Assembly: GCA_003247835.1 (NCBI GenBank)
Contig: QJYB01000004.1
Coordinates: 1 to 64,000 of the forward strand
Direction of reading: 5' to 3'
From: Gammaproteobacteria bacterium
Lineage (GTDB): Bacteria; Pseudomonadota; Gammaproteobacteria; Pseudomonadales; Azotimanducaceae
DNA: 64,000 nucleotides
Shown here: positions 62,766 to 64,000 of the stretch, one piece after another
Numbering within the stretch: the first letter of the stretch is position 1
How the letters are laid out: the number at the start of each line of letters is the position of its first letter
Position numbers and translations under genes: made by a program
Notes under the pieces: generated by a model
Database searches by the model: none
Seen by the model: the letters and a program-made list of their open reading frames with translations, nothing else
What the model was told of the DNA's origin: nothing

Positions 62766-64000
62766 TCAGAACGCCGCCATCATCTTCAGGTAGTAGTAGC
62801 CGCCCTGCCAGGGAACCACCGTACCCGAGGAATACAGGCGTCCGCAGCAGTAGTCGCCGATCTCGTCCTTGGCCGGATACTCATCGAAGATGTTGCGTCC
62901 GCCGACGGCCAGAGTCAGGTTCGGGTTGAACTGATACCGCCCCTCGAGATCCACGTAGGCCTGGGTGTCGTACTTCTGGACCTCGCCGGCGTTGTAGTTC
63001 TTCCATGGACCGTAGACGTTGACACGCGCCATGAAGCTCAGATCACCCCAGAAGTGGGTGGCGCTCAGCACGCCGCGCCATGCGGGATCGAAGTGCTCGA
63101 AGTCGTACTGGTCTTCGGCGTTCAGGTAATCGCTCGGGTCCGATGTGAACTTGGTCTTGTTGTAGTTGGCAGAGACCATGAACTCGGTGGTGGAGTTGGA
63201 CCACTGCACCGGAATGGTGGCGACCACGTCGACGCCCTCGGTCTTGGTGTCGAAGGCGTTGGTGAAGTAGAACACGCCGCCGATGGACTCTGCGCCGACC
63301 ACGCCGGCACCGACCAGCGCCAGGTAGTTGAGGTAGGCATCCCCCGAGGCCGGATCCGTGGATACGTCCAGCGTGGAGATGGAGTAGACGCGGTCCGAGA
63401 CATCGATCCGGTAGAAATCCACGGTCACGTCCATCACCTCATACGAGAACGTCATGCCGAGGGTGTAGTTCTTGGATTTCTCGGGCGCGAGCGGTGAAGC
63501 GCCCAGCGCCTCCGCCACGGTGCTGCTCGCCGGGAACAGACCGGTCGCCACCGGGAAGCCGTTGGGCAGGCGGGTGGAGACGTTGGTGGTGCCCTGCTGG
63601 CCGGGGGTCGGCGCGCGGAAGCCGGTGCCGTAGGAGCCGCGGACAGCGATGTTGTCGGTGAAGGAGTAGATGGCGGCAATCTTGCCGACGGTCTCGGAGC
63701 CGAAGTCCGAGTAGTCCTCATAACGCACGGCGGCCTGAGTGAAGAGCTTGTCCGTCAGGTCCACGGACAGGTCGCCGTACACGGCCCAGGAATCCCGCGA
63801 GTACTTCTCGGAAAACTCAGGCGAGAAACCCGGGAAGCCGTTTGAGCCGACACCGACCACGGTATAGACCGGATCGTCCGGATCGGCGCAGTCGAGTCCG
63901 GCCACGCCGAGCCCGGGCGGCGTGGGTGTACCGTCGGGGTTGCAGAAGCCCCAGGGATCCTGCAGCGCGTAGGGTCCCGCGACGTAGGAGGACTCTTCAC
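62766..64000 (-). CDS. TonB-dependent receptor, C-terminal part (5-prime end outside window)
   Basis: The visible 411 codons are the C-terminal half of a TonB-dependent outer-membrane receptor. Alternating beta-barrel strands are seen (DNIAVRGSYGTGFRAPTPGQ, ALGASPLAPEKSKNYTLGMT, VSTRLPNGFPVA), and the protein ends KMMAAF with the terminal Phe needed for outer-membrane insertion. The frame is open to the right edge (DPWGFCNPDGTPTPPGLGV upstream of the first in-frame GTG), so the gene continues past 64000. The plug and ligand are not visible. Siderophore, heme, B12, sugar or peptide uptake all remain possible. Confidence 0.9.
   Translation of the reverse strand, partial: EESSYVAGPYALQDPWGFCNPDGTPTPPGLGVAGLDCADPDDPVYTVVGVGSNGFPGFSPEFSEKYSRDSWAVYGDLSVDLTDKLFTQAAVRYEDYSDFGSETVGKIAAIYSFTDNIAVRGSYGTGFRAPTPGQQGTTNVSTRLPNGFPVATGLFPASSTVAEALGASPLAPEKSKNYTLGMTFSYEVMDVTVDFYRIDVSDRVYSISTLDVSTDPASGDAYLNYLALVGAGVVGAESIGGVFYFTNAFDTKTEGVDVVATIPVQWSNSTTEFMVSANYNKTKFTSDPSDYLNAEDQYDFEHFDPAWRGVLSATHFWGDLSFMARVNVYGPWKNYNAGEVQKYDTQAYVDLEGRYQFNPNLTLAVGGRNIFDEYPAKDEIGDYCCGRLYSSGTVVPWQGGYYYLKMMAAF

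Overview
The window looks like chromosomal DNA of a GC-rich, probably marine or environmental gammaproteobacterium. Evidence for this is the sigma-32-type promoter in front of groESL, the TonB-dependent receptor, ecotin, rlmD, trxC, hflKC, the gnd/gntK pair, Tat and lipoprotein signals, strong G/C bias at third codon positions, and many lipid/xenobiotic enzymes (phytanoyl-CoA dioxygenases, MAPEG, DUF2855, dienelactone hydrolases, SCP2-like proteins). I cannot place it to family from the sequence alone. No tRNA, rRNA, CRISPR array, insertion sequence, integrase or phage gene was seen. No gene-free stretch exceeds about 300 bases.

Layout. 1-5.1 kb: RidA-like lipoprotein, cyclase-family hydrolase, an SCP2/phytanoyl-CoA dioxygenase-like protein, a membrane-anchored peptidase-like hydrolase and a GNAT acetyltransferase. 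5.1-7.1 kb: a patch of lower gene quality around rsgA with three short or broken-looking reading frames. 7.1-17.2 kb: Tat-exported MalY/PatB-like enzyme, NhaD antiporter, then a MAPEG - SDR - ERG24/ERG4-like reductase - DUF2855 run, followed by a sulfatase-family hydrolase coupled to two FtsX-type ABC permeases. 17.3-24.8 kb: a possible stress-response block holding a 39-residue lysine-rich protein, the Anbu proteasome-like protease with N-formylglutamate amidohydrolase and a transglutaminase-like protein, hflKC, two Crp/Fnr-type regulators and a secreted Cys-repeat protein. Several of these are preceded by variants of one 16-bp palindrome (TGTACGC-N2-GCGTACA).

25-44 kb is mostly minus strand: iron alcohol dehydrogenase with a glutamine-synthetase-family ligase, a permease - NDH-2 - DedA run, a sodium:solute symporter, and a tightly packed run of TrkH, MFS, esterase, phytanoyl-CoA dioxygenase, 6-phosphogluconate dehydrogenase and gluconokinase. 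The plus strand then carries an LRR lipoprotein, a secreted nuclease and RlmD. 44-52 kb: trxC, a two-domain VOC protein, an ornithine/lysine decarboxylase, a GFA-family protein, secreted proteins built from one repeated module, and a CadC-like regulator with TPRs divergent from an FG-GAP lipoprotein. 52-64 kb: groESL, an apparent diiron protein - SCP2-like - ferredoxin cassette, SIMPL, PAP2 phosphatase, two dienelactone hydrolases, ecotin with a zinc-finger partner, cupin, an MBL hydrolase, and the C-terminal part of a TonB receptor running off the right edge.

The strongest candidates for undescribed biology are (1) the palindrome-linked Crp/Fnr - HflKC - Anbu neighbourhood, (2) the ferritin-like diiron / SCP2-like / ferredoxin cassette at 54.8-56.8 kb, and (3) the ERG24-like reductase cluster at 9.9-13.3 kb. 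All functional links between genes are inference from proximity. All counts and motif matches were made by eye.
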